Of a DNA stretch of 64,000 nt, positions 27,442 to 36,280 are shown in pieces. The position numbers and the translations under genes were made by a program. How positions within the stretch are numbered: the first letter of the stretch is position 1; each line of letters starts with the position of its first letter. The notes below the pieces were generated by a model, which saw only the letters and a list, made by a program, of their open reading frames with translations, did no database searches and had not been told where the DNA came from. This DNA is from Acidipila rosea (GTDB lineage: Bacteria; Acidobacteriota; Terriglobia; Terriglobales; Acidobacteriaceae), in the NCBI RefSeq assembly GCF_004339725.1, contig NZ_SMGK01000005.1, forward strand, positions 62,001-126,000, written 5' to 3'.

Positions 27442-28647
27442 ATGGTGCTCAGTGAGATCGTGCGCCTGGCGATCGACAGCTTCCGCACCAGCAAGGTGCG
27501 CTTTGCGCTGACCGCGCTCGGCATGGTCATCGGCTCCATGTCGCTGATCCTGGTTGTCACTATCGGGCTTACCGGCAAGGTTTATATCCTCAACCTGCTG
27601 CGCAGCATCGGCACCAACATGGTCGACCTGGAGTATGCAGGCGGCGGGTCCGGCGCTATCAATAATTTCCAGAACGACTACCTCACCCATGACGACGAGC
27701 GTGCGGTGGAGGAACAGGTGCCGGCAGTTGCCTATTCGTCGCCCATGCTGGAGATGCACGACCGCGTCAGCTTCGGTCAGGGCGTCGTCAAAGAAGTTCT
27801 CGTACTGGGGGTGAGCCCGCAGTACAAGATGGTTCGCAATCTGGTCGTGCTCTCCGGCCGCTTCTTCGATGAAGAGGACGAGTCGACGCATACCAAAGCG
27901 GCAGTGGTCACCGAAGCCTTTGCCCGCGCCATGTTCGGCAGCATGGACTCCGCGGTGAATAAAACTTTCACGCTGAGCGGCATTCCCTTCACCATCGTCG
28001 GGGTGTTCAAGGAGAGTGTGAATACCTTTGGCCAGTCTGAGATTGCCGACCAGACTATCCTGATTCCGTACTCCGTTGCCCGCTACTTTACCGGGACTGA
28101 CAATGTGAAGGACATCTTCTTCTCCATCCGCGACGAAAAGGATGTGGAGGAAGCAGCCAAGCAGATTGTGGCTGTGGTGCATGCGCGACACCAGCCCTCC
28201 TCGGTCTACAAGGCCAGCACCATGACAGAGCTTTTGACCGATGCGGCGTTGATCGCCGATGCGCTCACGGTGGTGCTGATCCTGGTCACAGCGGTCACGC
28301 TGGCGGTGGGCGGCGTGGGCATCATGAACATCATGCTGGCGACCGTGCGCTCTCGTATCCGCGAGATCGGGATACGCAAGGCGCTGGGCGCAACTGCGCG
28401 TGAAATCAAGCTGCAGTTCCTGATTGAAGCGGTCTTCATCTCGCTGAGCGGAGGATTGCTGGGCACGCTGCTGGGGCTGGCTCTGCCGGTTTCCGTGCGT
28501 CTCTTCACGAGCTATCCGTTGCCGATCAGTCCGTGGTCGGTGGTGATCGCGCTGGTCACCTCATCGCTGGTCGGAGTGGTGTTCGGAACGCTGCCCGCCA
28601 ACCGTGCGGCGCAGCTCGATCCGGTCGAATCTCTGAAGTACGAATAA
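27442..28647 (+). CDS. MacB/FtsX-type ABC transporter permease
   Basis: A 401-residue four-helix permease of the MacB family (efflux or mechanotransmission across the envelope). N-terminal membrane helix about residues 14-38 after MVLSEIVRLAIDSFRTSK; a periplasmic MacB_PCD domain (about 40-260); then the FtsX core with AVTLAVGGVGIMNIMLATV, RSRIREIGIRKALGAT and a final LPANRAAQLDPVESLKYE. These segments are diagnostic. The start at 27442 agrees with family N-termini; in-frame ATG 27373 and TTG 27364 would add about 25 hydrophilic residues. No ABC ATPase is adjacent, which is unusual for MacB operons; the ATPase must be encoded elsewhere. Confidence 0.88.
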   Translation: MVLSEIVRLAIDSFRTSKVRFALTALGMVIGSMSLILVVTIGLTGKVYILNLLRSIGTNMVDLEYAGGGSGAINNFQNDYLTHDDERAVEEQVPAVAYSSPMLEMHDRVSFGQGVVKEVLVLGVSPQYKMVRNLVVLSGRFFDEEDESTHTKAAVVTEAFARAMFGSMDSAVNKTFTLSGIPFTIVGVFKESVNTFGQSEIADQTILIPYSVARYFTGTDNVKDIFFSIRDEKDVEEAAKQIVAVVHARHQPSSVYKASTMTELLTDAALIADALTVVLILVTAVTLAVGGVGIMNIMLATVRSRIREIGIRKALGATAREIKLQFLIEAVFISLSGGLLGTLLGLALPVSVRLFTSYPLPISPWSVVIALVTSSLVGVVFGTLPANRAAQLDPVESLKYE

Positions 28648-28686
28648 GGGGTTTGGCCCGGTAATTGCGCTCGATTTTCCGCAAAA

Positions 28687-28720
28687 ACGATAATCGTTAT
28701 CCTTTGATAATGATTATCGT
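28687..28720. promoter_or_regulatory. Fur-type operator
   Basis: An interrupted palindrome with 15-base arms (28687-28701 and 28706-28720, one mismatch) made of GATAAT/ATTATC hexamers closely matching the classical Fur box. It lies about 97 bases before the alcohol dehydrogenase start. A related manganese, zinc or heme regulator of the Fur family could be the true binder. Confidence 0.7.
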
Positions 28721-28752
28721 TTCTCTGCCGGAAATGCCTGCGAATCCGCTCC

Positions 28753-28768
28753 TGTGATTGTGATCACA
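28753..28768. promoter_or_regulatory. CRP/FNR-type site with perfect consensus
   Basis: TGTGATTGTGATCACA fits TGTGA-N6-TCACA exactly and lies 48 bases before the GTG start of the alcohol dehydrogenase. The match is to the E. coli CRP consensus; which CRP/FNR-family protein would bind in this organism is unknown. Confidence 0.6.
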
Positions 28769-28816
28769 TCCTGACCGGCGGCGGGGGACTAGCGTTTCTA
28801 CCAGAGGTATCTCACC

Positions 28817-29926
28817 GTGGAAACACACGCAAACACTTTGATCGAAACCAGTCCGTCCGTGAAGGTGCGGCCCGGATTCATGAAAGCGCTGGTCTTCAAG
28901 GGTCCGAATGAGATCGGGCTGGAGGAGCGCCCGATTCCGAAGGCGGGGCCGGGGCAGGCCGTGATCCGGATTTCGCTGACGACCATCTGCGGTACGGATG
29001 TGCATATTGTGAAGGGCGAGTATCCGGTGCGGAACGGCCTGGTCATCGGGCATGAGGCCGTGGGCACGATTCACGAACTGGGCGCGGGATTGAGCGGCTA
29101 CAAGACGGGCGATCGTGTTCTGGTCGGAGCCATCACTCCGTGCGGGCAGTGCAACGCCTGCCTGGGCGGGAACCTGTCACAGTGCGGCGGCGTGATGGGC
29201 GGCTGGAAGCTGGGGAACACGATGGACGGCGTGCAGGCTGAATATGCGCTGATCCCCAACGCGCAGGCGAACATGGCTCTCATTCCGGAGGAGCTAAACG
29301 ATGAGAAGGTGATCCTGCTGGCCGATATTGCGTCCACCGGCTTCTCGGCCTCGGAGAGCGCGCAGGTCAAGATAGGCGACTCGGTTGCGATCTTTGCGGA
29401 AGGCCCTATCGGGCTGTGCGCTACTGCGGGAGCGAAGCTGCGCGGAGCGGGGCAGATCTTTGCCGTGGACTCGAACCCGGTCAGGCTCGAGCAGGCGATG
29501 AAGATGGGAGCCGATCACGCGATCAATATCGGCCAGCAGGACCCGGTTGCCGAGATCCTGAAGCTGACGGGCGGCCGCGGCGTGGATGTGGCGATTGAAG
29601 CGCTGGGGCGGGCGGAGACGTTTGAGAACGCGCTGCGCGTTCTGCGGCCCGGCGGCACGCTGTCGAGCCTGGGCGTCTACTCCGGCAAGCTGACGATTCC
29701 GCTGGAGCCGTTTGCCGCGGGGCTGGGCGACCACAAGATCGTGACGACGCTCTGCCCGGGCGGCAAGGAGCGCATGCGCAGACTGATGGAGCTGGTGCTG
29801 CACCAGCGGGTCGATCTGACGCCGCTGATCACGCACCGCTACAAGCTGGATGAGATCGTCGAGGCGTATTCCCTCTTCAGCCAACAGAAGGACGGCGTAC
29901 TCAAGGTCGCCATCGAAGTCGCTTAA
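28817..29926 (+). CDS. Zinc alcohol dehydrogenase of the secondary/isopropanol type
   Basis: A 369-residue medium-chain dehydrogenase. The catalytic zinc site reads TTICGTDVHIVKGEYP and GHEAVG, the pattern of isopropanol/secondary alcohol dehydrogenases; the structural zinc cysteines are also present (CGQCNACLGGNLSQC). The cofactor motif is FAEGPIGLCATAGAKLRGA followed by an acidic/asparagine turn (VDSNPVR). The first 20 residues before MKALVFKGP are an extension; translation could begin at that ATG (28880) instead of the GTG at 28817. It is preceded by a Fur-type box and a CRP-type site, suggesting control by metal status and a cyclic-nucleotide or oxygen-type regulator. Confidence 0.93.
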   Translation: METHANTLIETSPSVKVRPGFMKALVFKGPNEIGLEERPIPKAGPGQAVIRISLTTICGTDVHIVKGEYPVRNGLVIGHEAVGTIHELGAGLSGYKTGDRVLVGAITPCGQCNACLGGNLSQCGGVMGGWKLGNTMDGVQAEYALIPNAQANMALIPEELNDEKVILLADIASTGFSASESAQVKIGDSVAIFAEGPIGLCATAGAKLRGAGQIFAVDSNPVRLEQAMKMGADHAINIGQQDPVAEILKLTGGRGVDVAIEALGRAETFENALRVLRPGGTLSSLGVYSGKLTIPLEPFAAGLGDHKIVTTLCPGGKERMRRLMELVLHQRVDLTPLITHRYKLDEIVEAYSLFSQQKDGVLKVAIEVA

Positions 29927-29935
29927 CAGGGTGAC

Positions 29936-29961
29936 GGGGCTGTGAGGAGACTCGCAGCCCC
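29936..29961 (+). terminator. Hairpin after the alcohol dehydrogenase
   Basis: An 11-bp stem (29936-29946 with 29951-29961, one G-T pair) with a GAGA tetraloop starting 10 bases after the stop codon. No T-run follows, so the terminator call is moderate. Confidence 0.5.
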
Positions 29962-30129
29962 CGGCCTGCTTCGGTCACTGGTGGCCCGACGCTATGAGGA
30001 ATGATCTGTGCCGATGAGTGCCTCGGTGATAACGGACTCTTCGAGATGTGCGTGAGAGGGAAGCGAGTATCGGAAATGCCATTCGTCCAGTGAAGTAGCC
30101 CTCGTTCGCGCCTCGTTCCCCACAAACGG

Positions 30130-31485
30130 CTATTGAGGAATGCCGATTTCGTTTGGTTCCTGTTCGCGCATTTTCTGTCTTGACTCGATTTGCTCGTCGC
30201 TTAGGCGCGCGTCGTAGATCGAACGAGGCTCAATGGAACGGGCGATGAGTGTCGAGAGAGCTGCGATGAGGATGAGCGGCAAAATGAAAGACCTGTCCCT
30301 GCCGGTAAGCTCCAACATCAGGACAACGGTGGAGATTGGCCCCTGGGTGGTAGCCGATAGAACGGCCCCAGCCCCAAGCAACGCGAAAAATCCGAGGGGC
30401 ACGCCCGGCCACAGCGCGCTCCAGGCATACCCAAGCCCGGCGCCGAGCAGGGCGCCGAAGGTCAGCGACGGCGTAAACAGGCCGCCAGGCACGCCACTGC
30501 GCATGCACAGGATCGTCGCCAGCGGCTTCAGCAACAGCAGGGCCAGCACGAGCCTTAACCCAACCTGATCCGTAAAGAGCAACTGCGAAAGGTCTTTGCC
30601 GTTGCCGAGTATCTCCGGAAACCGCACGGAGGCCACGCCCAGCAGACCGAGGACGATGACGGGGGCTATGAATCGCTGCCATCCGCGCGGCTTGCCCTTG
30701 TCGGCCCAACGAACGAGGCGGAGATAAAGGATGGAAGCAAACGCGAAGAAGGGGGCAGCCACAATCGCCCACACCATCCCTGAAGCCGAAAGCGGGAAGG
30801 AGGGAATGATATAGGTGGGCGTATTCGGCAGAGCGATCCAAGAGACTCCGGTTGCGATCAGCGACGCAAGAAGCGCCGGCAAAACAAAGCGCAAGGCCAG
30901 CTTCCCGCGCATCACTTCCAGGGAGAACAGCGCACCGCCCAAGGGAACGCCATAGGCCGCTCCCATGCCGGCTCCGGCGCCGCAAGCCACTAGCAAGCTT
31001 CGCTGCTCATCGGAGAGTCTTCCGGTGTCGGCAAACAGATTCGCGAAGACAGCGCCGGCTTGTTTGGGCGCGCCCTCGCGACCCATGGAGGCACCCATGG
31101 CGACGTCGAAGATGGACAACACCGCGCTGCCCAGCGTTCGCCAGGCTGGCATCCGCCCGGCGTGAAACCAGATGGCTGCGGTGGTGTCGATGCCGTTGCC
31201 GCTGGAAAGATGTTTGAGAAGAAGCTGCCCGGCCCCGGTCAGAATCGCTGCGGCGAGAAGAACCGTGACGTGTCTCGCGAAGCTTGCCTGCCGCGCGGCG
31301 GCAAGTATGTTGGTGCCAGAACCATGCCACACAACATGCTGAACGATTTCAAGCAATCGAGTCAGCGCCGCCGCTGCCAGACCCGTGGTCACACCGATCA
31401 GGCAAACCGCCAGCCAAAATCGCGAAGCGCCCGGACTCGCCAGCGTTGTGGGGATAGCTCCGGTGTTCTCGGCACGTTTTGCCAT
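30130..31485 (-). CDS. CLC-family anion channel/antiporter with altered filter
   Basis: A 451-residue membrane protein of the CLC family with about a dozen hydrophobic helices. The gating-glutamate segment is GREGAPKQ (near residue 135), helix H is YGVPLGGALFSLEVMRG and the third filter loop is GVPGGLFTPSL. The first filter loop reads SGNGIDTT where Cl/H antiporters have GSGIP, so the central Ser is Asn. The position of the inner proton glutamate (second Glu of IIEEM in E. coli ClcA) is Val. Both changes argue against a standard Cl/H exchanger and recall fluoride-type CLC proteins or channel-type members. No CBS domains. The ATG at 31485 is preferred; upstream codons add a short hydrophobic stretch without support. 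Confidence 0.9.
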   Translation of the reverse strand: MAKRAENTGAIPTTLASPGASRFWLAVCLIGVTTGLAAAALTRLLEIVQHVVWHGSGTNILAAARQASFARHVTVLLAAAILTGAGQLLLKHLSSGNGIDTTAAIWFHAGRMPAWRTLGSAVLSIFDVAMGASMGREGAPKQAGAVFANLFADTGRLSDEQRSLLVACGAGAGMGAAYGVPLGGALFSLEVMRGKLALRFVLPALLASLIATGVSWIALPNTPTYIIPSFPLSASGMVWAIVAAPFFAFASILYLRLVRWADKGKPRGWQRFIAPVIVLGLLGVASVRFPEILGNGKDLSQLLFTDQVGLRLVLALLLLKPLATILCMRSGVPGGLFTPSLTFGALLGAGLGYAWSALWPGVPLGFFALLGAGAVLSATTQGPISTVVLMLELTGRDRSFILPLILIAALSTLIARSIEPRSIYDARLSDEQIESRQKMREQEPNEIGIPQ

Positions 31486-31805
31486 CAAAAACCATACTAA
31501 CGAAGGCACCGTCTTGCTGCTTCCCTCGGCCAGGGACAGCAACAACCAGGCCATTCACTACGACGGTGCAAGTAGTAAAGGAAGATCGGCAACGAGCTTT
31601 CCTAATCTTGAAGGCCAGTTGTTGCCCACTAGGCCGACTCACGTTTCCAGCGCCCTAACGCCCTCGAAACGCGCATTCGCGATTTGGCACAAACTGAGAA
31701 TCCAGCTGTTGATGGACCAGAAGTACCTTGGGCAGAGTCTGCGCAAATTGGTGGCGTGGAGGATGGTTGATCGGCTTTGGCAGATCGGGTATCCTTCGGT
31801 GCAAT
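31486..31805. other. Intergenic region between divergent CLC and VOC genes
   Basis: About 320 bases without a supported gene. It should contain promoters for both divergent genes. I looked for a fluoride riboswitch on the minus strand because of the CLC filter and saw no recognisable match. No repeats or strong hairpins stand out. Confidence 0.4.
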
Positions 31806-32186
31806 ATGAGCTACCGTTTCTCAGCGATGTTGCACATCCCCGGCGACGTCCGCGATGCCATTGCGTTCTATGGGCGGGCCTTTGGAGCTACGACTGGCTG
31901 GAGCACGCCGCCCGCGCCGGACATGGTGGCGCAGCTCCTGGCGCACGGTGCGGAGTTCTGGGTTCATCCAGCTGGCGAGGAGATCGGCAATCCGTCACCA
32001 GTACAGCTGGGAGGGACGGCGGTCAGGTTGATGTTGATTGTTGAGGATCCGGACGCTGTATTCCAACAGGCTACAGTTGCCGGCGCGTCAGTTCGTTCCC
32101 CCATGCAAGACCACGATTACGGATGGCGTGATGGCGCAGTCATGGATCCATTTGGTCATCGCTGGGAGATCGGCAGGCCGCTATAA
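31806..32186 (+). CDS. VOC-superfamily (glyoxalase/PhnB-like) protein
   Basis: A 126-residue protein of the vicinal-oxygen-chelate fold. Family features: SAMLHIPGDVRDAIAFYGRAFGATTGW at the N-terminus (here residues about 6-32), VRLMLIVEDPDAVFQQATVAGA in the middle and the terminal motif YGWRDGAVMDPFGHRWEIG typical of PhnB/DUF1428-like members. Metal-ligand His/Glu set is partial (the C-terminal HRWEI is present). Substrate unknown; relatives include antibiotic-resistance and glyoxalase-like proteins. The ATG at 31806 is chosen because the fold begins there. Confidence 0.85.
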   Translation: MSYRFSAMLHIPGDVRDAIAFYGRAFGATTGWSTPPAPDMVAQLLAHGAEFWVHPAGEEIGNPSPVQLGGTAVRLMLIVEDPDAVFQQATVAGASVRSPMQDHDYGWRDGAVMDPFGHRWEIGRPL

Positions 32187-32358
32187 ACTGAGACTGCGTA
32201 ACACAGGCCGATCCACCCATCGAACGCCGTCGCTGAGCGCCTCGGCGATTTTGCATGAATCGACACGTCTCACTGACGAGACCCCGTTTGTCACGATGGA
32301 TTGATTCGGAGCACGAAAACAGAAATGTGCGGGGGCCGCTCGTATCATGTGATCATCC

Positions 32359-35300
32359 ATGTTCGACGTTACGGGGCAAGATATTTCATTACTTTCCGAT
32401 GAAGACCTGAGAACTTTGGTCGGACGTCTGTGTGAGGCGGAACTGCGCCGTTTGGGGCTGTCCCCGTTATGCGCAACTTGGGGCGGCAATCAAAATGCGG
32501 TAGACGGCGGTGTCGACGTGCGGGTTACGCTAGGTGAATCGGCCCCGCTGGGTGCCGCATTCGCGCGTCCTAATGCTGTATATCAAGTCAAAGCGGAGGA
32601 TATGCCGCGCGGGAAGATTCTCGCGGAGATGAAGCCAGACGGAACCGTCAGACCATCGATTCTTGAGCTCGCAGCCGCTGGCGGCAGTTACATAATCGTC
32701 AGTTCCAAGGGGTCAGCATCGGATTTCGCTCTCGCCGACCGTAGACGCGCGATGCACGATGCCGTGGCCGGCATCGCCAACTGCGATGATCTGTACCTGG
32801 ACTTCTACGACCGCGATCGACTCGCGACTTGGGTACGGGATCACGCAGGTATCGTCACCTGGGTCCGCGTACGCATTGGCCGGCCCATATCAGGATGGCG
32901 CCCCTACGATGACTGGGCAGCTTCGCGCGAAGGATTGGCTGGCACGTACTTGATCGACGATTCACTCCGCATCCGAGGGGTGGGTTCCAGGGGCGAAGGG
33001 GAGTCAATCGTCCAAGGAATGGGGCGACTTCGGAGAACACTCGCAGCAGAACGAGGTGTTGTTCGCCTGGTCGGCCTGTCCGGGGTGGGCAAAACGCGGT
33101 TAGTGCAGGCGCTCTTCGATGACCGAGTAGGGCAGTTCGCACTTTCCGCAGACCTAGCCATCTATACGAACCTGTCGGATAACCCGAGTCCGAAGCCTAT
33201 TCCCGTAAGTACCGAACTCGTAGCCCTGGGGCGTCGTCAGGTCTTGATTGTCGATAATTGCACGCCCGACCTTCATCGCCGGCTTGCGGAAGTCTGCACG
33301 CGGACCGAGAGCCGCGTTAGTTTACTCACGGTTGAATATGACGTGCGCGAAGACCAGCCTGAGGACACGGATGTCTTTGAGCTTCAACCCTCCTCGGACG
33401 ATCTGATCGAAAAACTGCTCCAGCGTCGGGTGACCGGGCTGTCTCAGGTGAACGCCAGATCGATCGCGACGTTTGCGAGCGGTAACGCGCGAGTCGCTCT
33501 CGCCTTGGCTCATACGGTCGATAGCCATGAGTCCGTTGCTTTGTTGAACGACGCCGAGCTGTTCGAGAGGCTCTTTCGCCAGCGCAACGAATCCAGCGGT
33601 TCTCTCCTAGTTTCCGCGCAGGCGTGTTCCCTTGCGTACTCATTCCAGGGAGAAGATCTTGGCACGGGAGTCGAAGCGGAACTCTCGAAGCTGGCCGCGG
33701 TGGTCGGCAGGGACGCTCGCACTCTTTACGCCGATGTCGCGGAGCTGAAACGGCGAGACCTCGTGCAGCAGCGAGGGGCTTGGAGAGCATTACTCCCCCA
33801 TGCGATTGCCAATCGCCTTGCAGCCATGGCTTTGGAAAACATCTCTTCTCAAGACTTTGATCAACTCGTCGTCGGTGCCTCCGATCGTCTTTTGAAGTCC
33901 ATCTCGCGTCGTTTGGGATACCTCCACACCTCACCAGCAGCTCAGAGCATCGTCAGACGTTGGTTTGCAGTGGACGGATTGCTCGGACGTGTCGAAGAAC
34001 TCAATGAGACCAGAAGAACGGTGTTGAACAACGTCGCTCCTGTTAACCCAGCAGGGGCCATCGACACGATTGAGCGAGCGATGCTGAGGGCTCGCCAAGC
34101 AGGAGAGATTCTTGCGGGTGAGGAGTTTCGCACTCTCCTGTTGTCTTTGGCGTTTGAAGCTGACCTTTTCGATCGCTCCGTCGCGCTCATCCTCGATCTA
34201 ATCGAGTCCGAAGAGCCGGGACGCTATGCCAACCAGGTGAGAAATAGCTTTCCGTCGCTCTTCCACGCGTTTCTTTCCGGGACGCATGCCACCATCGAAC
34301 AACGCTGCCGGGTCGTCGATGGTTTACTGAAATCGAACAGCGAGGTTCGGCGGGAGCTCGGATTCAAGTCCCTGGAGGCGATGCTGCAAACGTCGGGTTT
34401 TTCGTCGTTCCATCGTTTCGACTTTGGTGGACGCTCACGCGACTACGGCTGGCACCCGAAGCGTCGCCAGGACGTGGTGCACTGGTTCCAATCGGTTCTC
34501 GCGCTGTGCTCGTCCCATGACGTGCGCAACGATGCGAATTCCTCCCGCGTCCGCACGATTTTGGGAACGCATCTGCGTAACCTGTGGACGGAAGCCGAAC
34601 TGCAGGATGAGGTGGAAGCAATTTGCCGCGAGTTCCAAGAGAGGCGATTCTGGCCAGAAGGTTGGACCGGCATTCGTTCAATTCGGCGCTGGCGCGAAGA
34701 ACCTCTGCCTGCCGAGGAAGACACCAAACTTGCTAGGATCGAGGCGACTCTGTCGCCGCAAACTCTCGTAGAACAGGTGCGGGCGAGGGTCCTGCGGAAT
34801 GTTCGGGAGGCGTACGACGACATTGGTTTTCGCGATTACCAACCACAGCACGAGCGGCATCAGCAACAGCTGATGGAACTGGGAAGGACTCTGTCTGCCG
34901 AAGGCACTCTTCTTGACGGACTGATTGGAGAATTGATTATCTGCAGCACCAGCATAACGCTGGAGCCGTTGGCCAAGGGCCTTGTCGATGCAACGACTGA
35001 CCAACGCGCCTTGTGGGATAAACTCGTCGCTTCGTTTCGCGCAGCCGACCCGGCACAGCGTTCGCCGGAATTGCTTGCCTGCTACATCTTCAACCTTCAA
35101 TCGGCAAATTCGGAACTCGCCGAAGAGCTTTTGGATCAGTGCCTAAATGACTCTCTACTTGCGGAGTGGTTCCCATACTTCCAGAAGGGAGTCGTTATCT
35201 CTGCGGCCGGATTGCAGCGCCTGAAAGATTCGTTGGCGCAGAAGAGTGCTCCTGCAGAGCGGTACATGGGGCTTGCCTGGAACAACAAACTCGATGATTC

Positions 35301-36141
35301 TGCAACGCTTGAACTCCTTCCGTTAATTTTGCAACTAGATGGAGGCTTCGATGTCGCGGTCGATACCCTCCACATGCGGATCCTACAGGTGCGCCAAGAC
35401 AAGCAAGCGCTCTCGCCGGAGCTCATTGCCGCAGGGCGGATCGTCATTGATGCCTGCAAATTCGACCGGCGGCTCAAACACGATGCCCATGCGCTAGGGG
35501 AGGTGATCGAGGTGTGCATGAGCTCTGCTGATGCCATCCCAATGGTCGAGATGCTTCTTGCTCGCCTTCGAGAGTCACATGCCAACTACACTTTCGACTT
35601 TATGGAGGAGAACCAGATACTTGGTGCTCTCTTCGCAGCGCAGCCGACCGTTGTGCTGGACGATCTCTTCGCTCCCGGAAGACAAAATGAACGCACTGGA
35701 TTCAGGGACTTCTTCGATCATGATGACGTGTTATGCTCGCCGCTCGATCGCATTCCGGAAACGACCTTGCTTGCATGGTGTGATGAAGACAGAACTGCGC
35801 GATATCCACGGATTGCGGCAAGGATGGTTCCATTCAGCAAGGCCCCCAACTCCGATAAGCCACAGTGGAAGCCGTCCGCGCTGGCGTTGCTGGAGCGGGC
35901 CCCAAACAAGATCGACGTCTTGACGCATTACATTCGTCATTTCGAACCGATGAGTTGGTCAGGGTCGAGGTCAGCGACTTGGGAAGCCAACGCTCGACTC
36001 CTCGATCACTTTGAGAACGACTCGGATACCGATCTTGCCGCGTTTGCTAGATTGCAGCGAGATGAATTGATACGCTCGCTAGATGCCCTAAAGCGGCAGG
36101 AACTCGACTCCGAGAAACGTGAAAACGAGAGGTTCGAATAG
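32359..36141 (+). CDS. Nuclease-like/P-loop STAND-type protein, candidate single-gene defence system
   Basis: A 1,260-residue cytoplasmic protein I do not recognise as a named family. Residues 1-170 look like a PD-(D/E)xK nuclease: E26 or E28 in LCEAELRRLG, D53 in DGGVDVRV and Q76-x-K78 in YQVKAE, with an IIVSSKG strand after. Then a P-loop NTPase: Walker A GLSGVGKT (239-246, K245), Walker B QVLIVDN (294-300, D299) and a sensor-like strand SLLTVEYD (321-328). From about 400 to the end the protein is rich in predicted helices with loose repeat character, as in the sensor part of STAND ATPases. Nuclease-STAND-helical is the architecture of antiviral Avs proteins. It stands alone, the local GC looks lower than in its neighbours, and codon use has more A/T ends, which suggests acquisition. 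Function is inferred, not shown. Confidence 0.75.
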   Translation: MFDVTGQDISLLSDEDLRTLVGRLCEAELRRLGLSPLCATWGGNQNAVDGGVDVRVTLGESAPLGAAFARPNAVYQVKAEDMPRGKILAEMKPDGTVRPSILELAAAGGSYIIVSSKGSASDFALADRRRAMHDAVAGIANCDDLYLDFYDRDRLATWVRDHAGIVTWVRVRIGRPISGWRPYDDWAASREGLAGTYLIDDSLRIRGVGSRGEGESIVQGMGRLRRTLAAERGVVRLVGLSGVGKTRLVQALFDDRVGQFALSADLAIYTNLSDNPSPKPIPVSTELVALGRRQVLIVDNCTPDLHRRLAEVCTRTESRVSLLTVEYDVREDQPEDTDVFELQPSSDDLIEKLLQRRVTGLSQVNARSIATFASGNARVALALAHTVDSHESVALLNDAELFERLFRQRNESSGSLLVSAQACSLAYSFQGEDLGTGVEAELSKLAAVVGRDARTLYADVAELKRRDLVQQRGAWRALLPHAIANRLAAMALENISSQDFDQLVVGASDRLLKSISRRLGYLHTSPAAQSIVRRWFAVDGLLGRVEELNETRRTVLNNVAPVNPAGAIDTIERAMLRARQAGEILAGEEFRTLLLSLAFEADLFDRSVALILDLIESEEPGRYANQVRNSFPSLFHAFLSGTHATIEQRCRVVDGLLKSNSEVRRELGFKSLEAMLQTSGFSSFHRFDFGGRSRDYGWHPKRRQDVVHWFQSVLALCSSHDVRNDANSSRVRTILGTHLRNLWTEAELQDEVEAICREFQERRFWPEGWTGIRSIRRWREEPLPAEEDTKLARIEATLSPQTLVEQVRARVLRNVREAYDDIGFRDYQPQHERHQQQLMELGRTLSAEGTLLDGLIGELIICSTSITLEPLAKGLVDATTDQRALWDKLVASFRAADPAQRSPELLACYIFNLQSANSELAEELLDQCLNDSLLAEWFPYFQKGVVISAAGLQRLKDSLAQKSAPAERYMGLAWNNKLDDSATLELLPLILQLDGGFDVAVDTLHMRILQVRQDKQALSPELIAAGRIVIDACKFDRRLKHDAHALGEVIEVCMSSADAIPMVEMLLARLRESHANYTFDFMEENQILGALFAAQPTVVLDDLFAPGRQNERTGFRDFFDHDDVLCSPLDRIPETTLLAWCDEDRTARYPRIAARMVPFSKAPNSDKPQWKPSALALLERAPNKIDVLTHYIRHFEPMSWSGSRSATWEANARLLDHFENDSDTDLAAFARLQRDELIRSLDALKRQELDSEKRENERFE

Positions 36142-36280
36142 GAGCGGGTGGCTTACAAACGCACGATCGGGTAAGTAAATACCGAAAGTCGGCCTCTGTT
36201 TACCCATTCCACCTCACTTGACGCATTCAGGCCGATGCACTCATCGACCGCGGCTTACGTGTTAGCGACGGCAACATGCC

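Noticed and set aside
31486..31805. Fluoride riboswitch before the CLC gene
   Set aside because: Searched because of the altered filter; no sequence resembling the conserved core could be found.
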